Source: Microbotryum silenes-acaulis
Lineage: Eukaryota > Basidiomycota > Microbotryomycetes > Microbotryales > Microbotryaceae
Reading direction: 5' to 3'
Length of the DNA: 64,000 bases
Assembly: GCA_003665825.1 (NCBI GenBank)
Contig: QPFY01000010.1
Span: 868,001 to 932,000 of the forward strand
The notes below the pieces were generated by a model, which saw only the letters and a program-made list of their open reading frames with translations, had not been told where the DNA came from and did not search any database. The position numbers and the translations under genes were made by a program. Below are positions 55,795-64,000 of this stretch, in pieces; position 1 is the stretch's first letter; every line of letters starts with the position of its first letter.

Positions 55795-58019
55795 TTAACT
55801 CCGTTCTTCCAATACTCTCCAAGCCGCCTTTTCCTCCCTTAACCTCAACGTGCTCAAGAAACCCAACACCGCCACGCAACCCCAAACGATCCAAACCAAG
55901 TGGCCATCGAGGATGTTTTTCTCCTTACTGATGACGAAGAGGGAGGAAGCGACGAGCGGTCCAATCGCTCTCATGAGGGAGGAGAGCATTTGAGCTAAAC
56001 CGTTGAGGGTTCCGAGGAGACGACGGGAGGGGGCGGAGGAAGTGATGACGAGCATGTTGCAGCCGTAGGAACAGTTGGCGCTGAGGGGAGGAGAGTAGGC
56101 GTCAATTTGCTGATCGTGGTTCGGAAAGGGTTCAGGGACTCACATGGACTTGAGTAAGAGGAACAAGGCCAAAGCGCCCCTGCCTTTTCCATCGTACTTC
56201 TTACTCGCAGCCGTCGCCATGACGGGGAACAAACCAAAGACGAAGGGATACAGACCCATGAATACGCGATAGAGCCGAACGGTCCCGAATCGCTTTTGTA
56301 AGGAAGGGAAAAGTACGAGTTGGAAGAGGACGGTGAACACGCCTCCTAATCCCAAAGCCTTGCCAATCTCGGCTTCGTCAAAGGCCAAGCCGCCGACCTT
56401 GATGGGCGAATAAGCGAAGAGCACGAACAAGGCATCGAGTGCAATCGTTTGTAGCGCCAAGAGCGCGTAAGTGACCAAACAATTCTGGACGCGGCGATTC
56501 GTGAAGAGGGAGGAGATGGAGGGCGGTTCGTTTTCGTCTTGGGATTGAATCGAAGCGGATCCGGGGGTGTCGTAGCCGGACCGAAGGTGCGGTGGGAGAG
56601 GGACCGTTGATGAAACTCGGGTGGCGTATTTGGTTGACCCTCGAATCGCTGCTAGCGCTGGGAGAGGCGCTCTAGGTGGTGTCGTTGTTCGTGAGGGCAA
56701 GGTCTCTTTGAGGAAGAAGAAACCGATAAGAAAGCCTGCGAAAGGATGAAAGGGAGTTCAGACGGGCTTCGGACATGATGTTTCTTTCCCCCAGCAAGGA
56801 GCGGATGAAACCTACCACAGAATGGAAATAGTGCTGCGACGAAGCAAGGCAAGAAATATGGATTCTCGTGGAAGAAGGAATATCGACCGAAAGTGTTGGG
56901 ATATTGTCTTGCAGGTTCGGCCAGGGAGCCCCCGATGATGGGTCTGCTCTCGACAAACCCGGTGGTCAGCCCCTGCGAGGGCAGTGTCTCTCGAAGGGGT
57001 TCGCTCAACTCACGCTATGATGCTTCCCATAGACCAAGCCAAGGGAAGGTAGGAGAATGCGCGGGCTTGGTTGGACGCGTCGGTCAACTCGGCGACGATG
57101 CTCTTGATAACGGCGACGTTGCCGTTGAGGGCGCCGCCGATCATACGACACAGGACGAGACCGAGGAAGGATTTCTGAATCCCGAAAAGGACGACGGAAA
57201 GCGTCAAACCCGATAAACCGATGAGCATGACGGGCTTGCGTCCTATTCGATCCGAGAGGCGGCCCCAGGTAAGCACGGTGGTGAACATGGTCAGCGCAAA
57301 AAGTGACTCCTGTCGGATAGGCAGAAAGATGTCGCATTGAGTATGGGAACCTTGCACGAGTAGCGAAGGAATGAACGAACGATGAGGCCAGCATAATAGC
57401 CTGTGCGGACAGTGTATTCCGATGTGGGTCAGATGTGCAAAAATCTCCAACGAGGTCGTTCTCGGAGAAACGGACCTATTCGCTCGGGCCGGTCGGTGAG
57501 GCCGAGATCCTCGATGAATTTTGAGATGAAGGGGAAGATGACCAGGGACGCCACCGGTTCGGAGAAGCTGTGATGTGATGTGATGTGATGTGGAGGGTCA
57601 ACATAGACTCTCCCTTGAAAAAAGATTCGGCTGAGGCGATGGTCGACTGTTGGCCCGCTCAGTGAATGGATGCGCCGCCAACTCGAGCGATCACCTCTCG
57701 TCACATGGTGCCATCGAGGGTAACGTGGGGGGAGCAGCCGCAGAGGCCAGAGGTTCACTGACCGCATCAGAAACAGGATGAGCACTTGTCGCAGCTGTGG
57801 GCAAAGTAACAAGGTACGACTTTAGCTAATGCACCGCGGTATGATCGTGCTCGAGCTTGACCGCGGTGGTGGACGGACTGGGAACGGCTGCGGCGGAGAC
57901 TGTTCCGCGGCTGTCGATGGCGTGAGGAGTAGAGGTTGATGTTCGTCATACTCGTGGCTGGGGCTGGCATGGTCATGCTCGCGACGTGTGCCGTCCACGA
58001 TGCCGTTGTTGGAGGCCAT
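55795..58019 (-). CDS. Major facilitator superfamily transporter (DHA1/ZIF1-like)
   Basis: Eight exons: 58019-57879, 57794-57763, 57567-57476, 57400-57381, 57309-57014, 56943-56816, 56735-56144 and 56080-55795 (528 aa). The cytosolic N-terminus is His/Ser/Pro-rich. TM1 starts PFPLRQVLILFLMRFSEPVA; the loop 2-3 motif A is GRLSDRIGRKPVMLIG; TM4-5 includes CRMIGGALNGN and APIIGGSLAEPA. A long central loop separates the halves, and the C-half includes TLNGLAQMLSSLMRAIGP. The pattern fits DHA1 drug:H+ antiporters of the group that includes plant ZIF1 and yeast Ycr023c; the substrate is unknown. Exon 4 is a 20-nt microexon (GYYAGLI). Donors GTCCGT (exons 1, 3) and GTTCGT (exon 4) are atypical. Confidence 0.88.
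57568..57592. repeat. TGTGA pentanucleotide repeat in an MFS intron
   Basis: About four TGTGA units immediately next to the acceptor of intron 2 of the MFS gene; on the sense strand they read CATCACATCACAG and form the acceptor. Confidence 0.8.
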
Positions 58020-58399
58020 TGTGCACTCTTGGATGGATGGCGCTGGGTTTTATTAGCGAACCGAGAGGCAGCGATCGCAAGCCACGCGAACACAGATTCG
58101 CACGCGCGTTAAGAAATGACGCGCGACGCCAACTTTGACGAGGTCCGAGCGGCAGACGCGTCGGCGCGCACACTCAATCGCTCACGTTCATGCGTTGCGC
58201 GTTGCGCGTTGCGCGTTGCGTGTCAGTCGCGGCGTGTCGCTGCAGTCTGCTGCAGTGTCGCCTAGTGTCGCTGCTGCGTGAGGCTGCTTGTAGCGTGCGC
58301 TCGCACTGCGCAGTTGCTCTCCTGTTTCACCTCGCCTCCCCTTCTCGACCAGCCTCCTCAGCTTTTACCGACCGCTCAAGCCAAAGCGGACGCACGGTG
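58020..58399. other. Divergent promoter region (MFS / PTM1-like)
   Basis: 380 bp between divergent genes, including a GCGTTGC-type tandem run (58193-58220). It probably holds both promoters. Confidence 0.55.
58193..58220. repeat. Four tandem GCGTTGC units
   Basis: A short heptanucleotide direct repeat in the divergent promoter. Confidence 0.85.
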
Positions 58400-60604
58400 A
58401 TGATGACCCGGCCACACCACGGCCGAGGACGACCTGCATGGCTCGGGCTCGGCGCGACGCTGGCTTCTCTGCTGGCCATGGTCGTGCTGCTGAGCACATC
58501 CGGGCAGGCGTATCAGGTGCTCATCTCGAGCGACGACTCGATCAGGCAGGTCTGCAACGGCATGTTTGCTGGCACGGCACAACATCCGGCCTATATCGAA
58601 GGTGAGTAGTCTCAGTCTCAAAAGTGTCGCCGCCCACTAGTGCTGACACCCGCTTCGTTTCACGTTCACTCGGCTGGGTCGGACTCTAAATTGGGCGCCA
58701 CGTCCGTCAACCGAATCACGCCAACGCTCGTCGACTGCGCACCCCACTCCACCCAATCCCACAATGCTACATCTCATCAGTCATCTTCAAGCCCTCGTCC
58801 AAGGGACAACTCGCGCTCGTCGTGTACGAGTGGAAGGATGCCGCACATCTCGGAGTTGACCAACAGAGCCAGGCAAGCCCGGACACGGACAAGGCATGGT
58901 CCACCGATGTCAGTTAACGTACACTCGGATACGGCTCAAGTTTCTAGGGCTAAATCTTACTTCAATCCCACACAGCGAATTTACATCTGCACACTCGCCG
59001 CCGTCCAAGCAAAAGTCTGCACCGAAGCCGAGCTCGGCACCTTCATCACCACACCGCCCTCCCTCGCCTCGAGCGACCCCAAAGCGCGCATATTCACCGT
59101 CTCGGTCCGCTTCGACAACCCCAATACCGAGGATGACCCGTGGTCCCTGAATCGGTATCGCTACGAGGTCTCCAAGACCGGCTACTACTGCGTAGGATCG
59201 GTACCCGTCGCGCTCGAGCAGTCCTCGTACAACAGCTCCTACATCGGCGTCGTCGACTTTGAAAACACCTTTGGCGGCAACCTCCCCGCTTCCGAATACC
59301 CCAAAGTGTTTGTGAGTATACGTGTCGCTTCCGCATCCTCGTCGAGAACTGAACTGATGTAGATGGGGAGCGTTCTCCTCGCAGTTCTACTTTATCCTGT
59401 CAATGATTTACCTCGGCTTTGCCGCGATCTGGCTCGTTCTGTGCTACCAACACCGACGCGACCTCTTGCCCATCCAGAAGTACATCACCGCGACGATTGT
59501 ATTCCTCGTCATCGAGATGTTTGCCGTCTGGCGCTACTTTGCCTACGTCAATGACAAGGGCCACCCGGGCGTTACGGTCGCGTACCTCATTTTCATCACC
59601 GCCTTGAACGCGTTTCGCAACTCGGTCTCGTTCTTCATCCTCCTCATCGTCTCGATGGGCTACTCGATTGTTCGACCGACCCTCGGCAGCACGATGATGC
59701 GCGTGCGCTTGCTCGCCATGATCCATTTCGTCTTTGGCTCGCTCTACTCGATCGGCACGACCTCTTTCCTGTTCGATAACCCGGGACAGAGCTCTGGCAT
59801 TGACATGTAAGTGTACAATCAGATAAAAGGAGGACAACTTGCAGAGGCATTGACGACTCATGGTCTCTATACGATCCCAGGTGGCAAATTATATTCTGCG
59901 TGATCCCTCTCTCGCTCTCACTCACGACCTTCCTGATGTGGATCCTTTGGTCACTCAACACCACCATCGCCGAGCTACAATCGCGTCACCAATCCTTCAA
60001 AACAAACATGTTCGTCAAGCTGTACCGCATCCTCATGTTCAGCGTCATCATCGTTTTCGTCTTCTTCGTCATCTCCGCTCTGTCCTTCTCCTACCGCCTC
60101 AACGACGATTTCGCCCCCGATACGTGGAGGTATCAATGGATCTTGGTCGACGGGTGGTTGTCGATCTTGTATTTGATCGTTTTCTTTTCTGTCGCTTGGA
60201 TTTGGAGACCAACGTCGAGAAATCGTCGTTTGGCACTTTCGGACGAAGTACCGACGGACGAGTTGGACGCCGAACATTACGACGTTGATGCGATCTCCCG
60301 TGGTGATCATGAAGGTGACGAAGATGATGACGACGACGATGACGAGAACTTGGCGTTGAAGAGGATGGGAAATCGAGACGATGATGGTAGAGTCGTCTTT
60401 GACGTAGGAAGTGACGAGGATGAGGAAGAGGCGGTTGGGGGGAGAAGGAGGTCGGAGAGGAGAAGTGGGGAAGAGGCGAGGTTGAATCGACGCGAGGACG
60501 ACTCGGATGGGGAGGGGGATATTTCGGGCAATCGGCATGAGAGGAACAGTTCTTCGGGGAGTAGTCACCGCAGTGGTCCGCCAAAGTATTCGCGTCGGGA
60601 TTGA
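58400..60604 (+). CDS. PTM1/GOST-family seven-transmembrane protein
   Basis: Five exons: 58400-58601, 58781-58908, 58976-59311, 59385-59806 and 59881-60604 (603 aa). A signal peptide (LGLGATLASLLAMVVLLSTSGQA) precedes a lumenal domain: QVCNGMFAGT, IFKPSSKGQLALVVYEWKD, RIYICTLAAVQAKVC, and KTGYYCVGSVPV. Seven membrane spans follow, starting FYFILSMIYLGFAAIWLVL with YQHRRDLLPIQKYI and FRNSVSFFILLIVSMGYSIV, the Lung7-TM signature. The cytosolic tail is highly acidic (DEDDDDDDDENLAL) and ends in charged/Ser sequence. Yeast Ptm1/Tmn-like members sit in Golgi/endosome and are implicated in trafficking. Intron 1 (179 nt) is longer than usual. Two adjacent ATGs open the frame; 58400 is used. Confidence 0.9.
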
Positions 60605-60924
60605 GGGAATGGAGGGGTGAATAGAAGAGACGCTTAGAAAGAGGCTCTCGTGTTGTGGGTTTTGTTTTCTGGTATCTTCTCTCCCGCATTGACCATTCAG
60701 TCTCTTTCGTTTTTATGCTCCTCTGTGTTCATCCGTTACGCCGGTCTCTCGTGTCTTGCAATCCGCAAATCCCGTTAAGAAATGTGAATCTGCCTCGTGA
60801 TCATTCCTGCGGCTAGGGTGATCTATCTGTGTGGAGTCCTGACAGTCTCATCTAGGAGGGAGCCATAGCGGGCTTGCGATAAGTTACAACAACATTTGAA
60901 AGCGGTCCAATCCTCCCCTCCCCT
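60605..60924. other. Convergent intergenic region
   Basis: 320 bp between the PTM1-like stop and the LRR-protein stop. Nothing recognisable is seen beyond 3' flanks. Confidence 0.55.
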
Positions 60925-63068
60925 TCACTGCTCGTGCTCCCTCTCCCACGTCTCGAAGAAGGTCCTCCTCTGCGCGACCGGAACGCCCCTGCACGAAGTC
61001 AAGTTGAGGTTCGACAGCAAGGGACATGTCGTCATGAGATGGGCTAGAAAGTCGGCTGGTAAAGTTGATGAGAGAACAGAGTCAGCATTCAAACGCTTTC
61101 GTGAGAAGCGACGGAGGCAACTGACTCGATATCTTGGTTTCGGCGAGATGCAACGTCCTCAAATCGTGGCAATACCCAATCGAAATTCTGGCCCCGTCAT
61201 CGATCCGACTCGAATCCAAAACCAACGTCTGCAGCTTTGGTCTCGTGTACCCCTCCTCGGTAGGAAACATGGATGGGAAGCCATCTTCATCCAAAGGTGG
61301 TTCGAGGCCTTCTAGGTGGTGCGATTGGAGAGGGAGGGTGAGGTCGAGAGAGAGGCATTTGAAGCCGATGGTGGAAATGAAGGACGTCATGGGTTCTCGA
61401 GCGAGACCGAGGTGCCAGTTCTATAGAGGAAAAGTCAAACGGTTCAGCACGACCCAAAAAATTCAAGTGCCGAGTGCTCAAAGTTCTTCCCCTTACCTGA
61501 CAGAAGGAAATTGATTCCAATCCGGTCAACTTGACCAAACTCGGCATCAATCCTTTCAAGACCGCATCCGTCAAGCCAGGCTGTTTCGTACTCGTACTAG
61601 GAATAGACCCCAGTTTTAGCACCTTGAACCTCTTCCTCTTCTCCTCCGTCCTCATTTCCGCCAGAGGGCCGAAAAAGCTTTGCAAGCTGACAGGGGTGAG
61701 GGGCAACCCCGAAGCGACGAGTTTCTCCAATTTCCATTCGGGCGCCGTATGCAAGGCCCTCGAAACGAGGTCAAGCGATTTGACGCTCGTGAAGGAGATG
61801 TCGAGTCGTTCCAAGGTGAAAGTGCAGAGTGAAAGCAGCCGCCCGAGCGAGTTGTCGGTGATGTCGGTTGAGCGCACTTTGAGGCACCGTAGTTGGGATA
61901 AGGGGATGTGACGCCATCCAAGTGCGGCGTGGATCGAGTCATCGATCAACTTGGTCATGTTGCGATCGTTCTGTAAAAGCTTTTTTTCGTTAGTCTGAGG
62001 GCTATGCTGAGTGAGAACCACCGCAGCAAAACGTACCAAACCCTGGACGTTGGCAATCTTGAGCACCTGTAGGCCAGCGCACCTCGCGAACAAGGCGGTC
62101 AAGCCCTTGATGGTCGCGGCGGTCAAGTTGAGATTGATCGATTGTAATCTTGACTCGGTAGCTTTACTCAAAGCGATAATCGCGGCGTCTCCAACTTTGG
62201 TGCAGCCTCTCAGGTTCAACCGTTGAAGGGTCGGAAGGGCGCCGAGAATTTTGGCGACGGACGGGTCGGTGAGTTGGGTGTGAGTCGAGAGGTCGAGATC
62301 GGTCAGAGAGGTGCACTGAGGTATCTTGGATAGGAGTAAGGTGGGTGCTGAGAGGGACGAGAAGGATAGCTTGGTCGTGGTTGGATGCAAGAAGAGCGCC
62401 GCGAGTGAAAGGACCTGCCCGTGGAAAAATCGCTCGAGTGTCAGCGGGCGCAAACAGAAAATACCTTCTCGGGGGCTCGAGTAGGTGGCCACACTACTCA
62501 CAGACACACCAGCGTTCTCATTCGTGGAGGGTTTCTCCAATTCGATCGTGCTTTCCCGCAACACCAAAGCCAAGAGCCGATTCGCTATCCCGCTCGGCAA
62601 TTGCTGAATGGACTCCCTCAGCGCCATCAGATGCTGCGTCGAGGCTTGCGCGTCCCGATCAGGATTCCATCCAACACTGCTCGATGAAGTCTTTTTCGGA
62701 CTGCTGCTGGTTCCCTTCGCTATTGTTGGGGATGGCAGTTTGATGGTCTGCATCAACGCCCTCGCTGCGACTCGAAGACTCGAATCAACGAGCGTAGGCA
62801 CGCGATTGGTCGTTCCCGAGCCATCGACGCGGGGCAGGTCCCTAACGGAGAGGTAGGATCTGCCACCCAAAGCATGTTCCTGCTGGTGGTGGGCTGCGAT
62901 GAGACGGGAGGTGTCGTCGCCGATCCCGGCGGCTCCGATCGGCTGCGAGACGGCGCGGCGCGAGGACGGCGTAGATGTGTGCGACCGCTTGAACCGTTTC
63001 GCGACTGGGTGCGAGTGGGACGTCGTCTTGGGTTTGGAGGTGTCGATGTAGTTGCGTTTGGGTGGCAT
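60925..63068 (-). CDS. Leucine-rich-repeat protein (AMN1/F-box-LRR-like)
   Basis: Five exons: 63068-62502, 62414-62037, 61970-61497, 61420-61126 and 61055-60925 (614 aa). The N-terminal 130 residues are basic and Ser-rich (nuclear-signal-like KRFKRSHTS). A short helix (ESIQQLPSGIANRLLALVL) could be a degenerate F-box. From about residue 195, LRRs of the cysteine-containing type follow: TSLTDLDLSTHTQLTD, TLQRLNLRGCTKVGD, LQSINLNLTAATIK, LRCLKVRSTDITDNSL, LRTLHLAETKIS and LSNLNLTSCRG. Such proteins act as ubiquitin-ligase adaptors or Amn1-like regulators; the role here is not known. Two introns (62415-62501 and 61971-62036) would stay open if retained. The start ATG lies 190 bp from the gag ORF on the other strand. 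Confidence 0.78.
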
Positions 63069-63258
63069 ACCCGCGTCTAGTCTCGGCTGCGGGGAGAGGG
63101 AGGACAGGGAGGAGCGCGAGCAGCGTGAACAGCGTGAGCAGCGGGAACAGCGGGTGACGTCGAGCGAACTGCGCCGAGACCGGCAAGAGGTCCAAGCTCA
63201 CGCGCTCTTTTTTATTGATTTGATAGACTTCATTAACAGCACAATTATATCAAAGGTT

Positions 63259-64000
63259 ATGAGCCCACCGAACCTACCAGCGGCGGGCGACCCCGACGAT
63301 CACGGTGACATGGCATCTACGCCTCCTCTACCACCGTCATCAACGTCGATCCACACCATCGACGTCGCCTCCGCTACCTCCGTCACGCTCACCAAAGAGC
63401 AATTCGACGAGCTGATTAGGAACCAGCGCCCCGCACCCGCACAGGACGACGACGCACTCTCCATGCGTCAGCTACTCCCCCCAGTCAACCCCCCGGTCTT
63501 CCCACACGACTCGAAGCTTACGGAGGACAATTACGTTGACTGGGTCCTCACGATGCCGCCATGCCCGCCCTCTTGGGCTGGATTCAACGATCGGACGAAT
63601 CGAGCGACGGTCCTCGTTGCGAAGGCGGTCGTACCGACCAAACGCTCAAAATGGGATCGTTCTGGTCCTGCCCCGAGCAACTGCCCAGCTTGTGGTCAAG
63701 GCAAACACTGGCTCGACAAGTGTCCGGAATCGCGCAAGCGAGCCAAGTACCTCGAGCTCAAGAACGCCATGAAGGAACTCCAAGGCTCATCATCGCCTGC
63801 GTCCACGTTCGTGGCCACCGAGGAAGCATCCAAGGATCAACACCTGTCCGTCTTTTCTTCTGCTACGTTTACCAACATCGGGCCACCGGCGGAAATCCTT
63901 CTGCTAGACTCGGCGTCGGCGTGCCACGTCGTCAACGATGCGTCCTTCTTTGACGGCCCCCTTTCGCCTACCCCGCAAGTCCTGCAAGGTCTAGGGGGAA
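63259..64000 (+). CDS. Ty1/Copia-like gag-protease ORF, partial and gag-shortened
   Basis: Open from ATG 63259 to the window end without a stop (247 codons). It has a Pro/Asp-rich start, a TLTKEQFDELI-like stretch (written VTLTKEQFDELI), and LTEDNYVDWVLT, which resembles the start of Copia-type gag. A CCHC zinc knuckle follows (CPACGQGKHWLDKC), then an aspartic-protease motif LLLDSASACHVVND in the same frame. Between the NYVDW motif and the knuckle only about 55 residues remain, where Copia gag usually has far more, so an internal deletion is likely. No LTR is evident in the 190 bp between this ATG and the neighbouring gene. The rest of pol lies outside the window. It is a degenerate retrotransposon copy or an adopted gag-like gene. 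Confidence 0.72.
   Translation, partial: MSPPNLPAAGDPDDHGDMASTPPLPPSSTSIHTIDVASATSVTLTKEQFDELIRNQRPAPAQDDDALSMRQLLPPVNPPVFPHDSKLTEDNYVDWVLTMPPCPPSWAGFNDRTNRATVLVAKAVVPTKRSKWDRSGPAPSNCPACGQGKHWLDKCPESRKRAKYLELKNAMKELQGSSSPASTFVATEEASKDQHLSVFSSATFTNIGPPAEILLLDSASACHVVNDASFFDGPLSPTPQVLQGLGG

Noticed and set aside
57797..57822. 26-nt intron joining MFS exons 1 and 2 in the alternative frame
   Set aside because: Too short to splice; a GTCCGT donor at 57878 gives an 84-nt intron with a good GCTAA branch site and the expected TM1 sequence.
58640..59362. 240-codon continuous ORF as the PTM1 second exon
   Set aside because: Its first half is in the wrong frame; the conserved IFKPSSKGQLALVVYEWKD lies in another frame of 58781-58908, separated by a 67-nt intron.
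1..64000. CRISPR arrays, bacterial operons, rRNA or tRNA genes
   Set aside because: No spaced identical repeats, no Shine-Dalgarno-linked gene runs, and no tRNA T-loop/cloverleaf that I could support; spliced eukaryotic genes throughout.

Overview
This window is nuclear DNA from a fungus, very probably a basidiomycete. A Pucciniomycotina / Microbotryomycetes-like yeast is my best guess, inferred from gene style rather than from a search. Reasons: nearly every gene is split by many short introns (mostly 60-100 nt, GT-AG, often with a CTGAC/CTAAC branch site), genes are dense on both strands, coding DNA is GC-rich, and there is a TALE homeodomain gene of the basidiomycete HD1 mating type. I joined exons by hand. 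For almost all models the splice phases close exactly and the joined protein matches its family across each junction.

Layout, left half. 1-978 is the 3' end of the eIF3b gene, convergent with an ABC1/UbiB-type mitochondrial kinase-like gene (1229-3673, -). A divergent promoter then leads to a 1,778-aa glutamine-rich protein with an SSXT (SS18/Snf11-like) segment (4666-10447, +). Next come a gamma-glutamyltransferase (11667-13783, +), convergent panB (13931-15082, -), a small membrane protein (15858-16686, -), an SLC25 carrier (16967-18402, -) and an HD1-type homeodomain gene (18928-20409, -). A 1.8-kb gene-free stretch with a poly-C/telomere-like tract precedes a secreted GPI-type protein with three CFEM-like modules (22252-25140, +). 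After it lie INO80 (26265-31116, +), a seven-finger Zap1-like zinc-finger factor (31504-33628, +), EMC6 (33836-34573, +), ISU1 (34860-35989, -) and CDC14 (36444-39920, -).

Layout, right half. 40773-50132 is a 9.36-kb DNA transposon of the KDZ (Kyakuja-Dileera-Zisupton) class. It has 121-bp terminal inverted repeats that are identical by eye, a 9-bp target-site duplication, an apparently intact 1,085-aa transposase and a second unrecognised gene. It sits 61 bp upstream of the start codon of a TTC1-like TPR gene (50194-51578, +). Then come glutamine synthetase (52586-55220, +), a DHA1-type MFS transporter (55795-58019, -), a PTM1-like seven-TM protein (58400-60604, +), a leucine-rich-repeat protein (60925-63068, -), and the start of a Ty1/Copia-like gag-protease ORF that runs off the window (63259-64000, +).

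How the genes relate. Most are unlinked housekeeping genes: translation, chromatin remodelling (INO80 and a possible SWI/SNF subunit), mitochondrial Fe-S and CoQ functions, nitrogen and glutathione metabolism, and mitotic exit. There is no obvious pathway cluster. The most notable items are the intact KDZ element with its second gene, the triple-CFEM protein whose modules share intron positions, the HD1 gene with no adjacent HD2 partner, and the EMC6 gene whose start codon is split by an intron.
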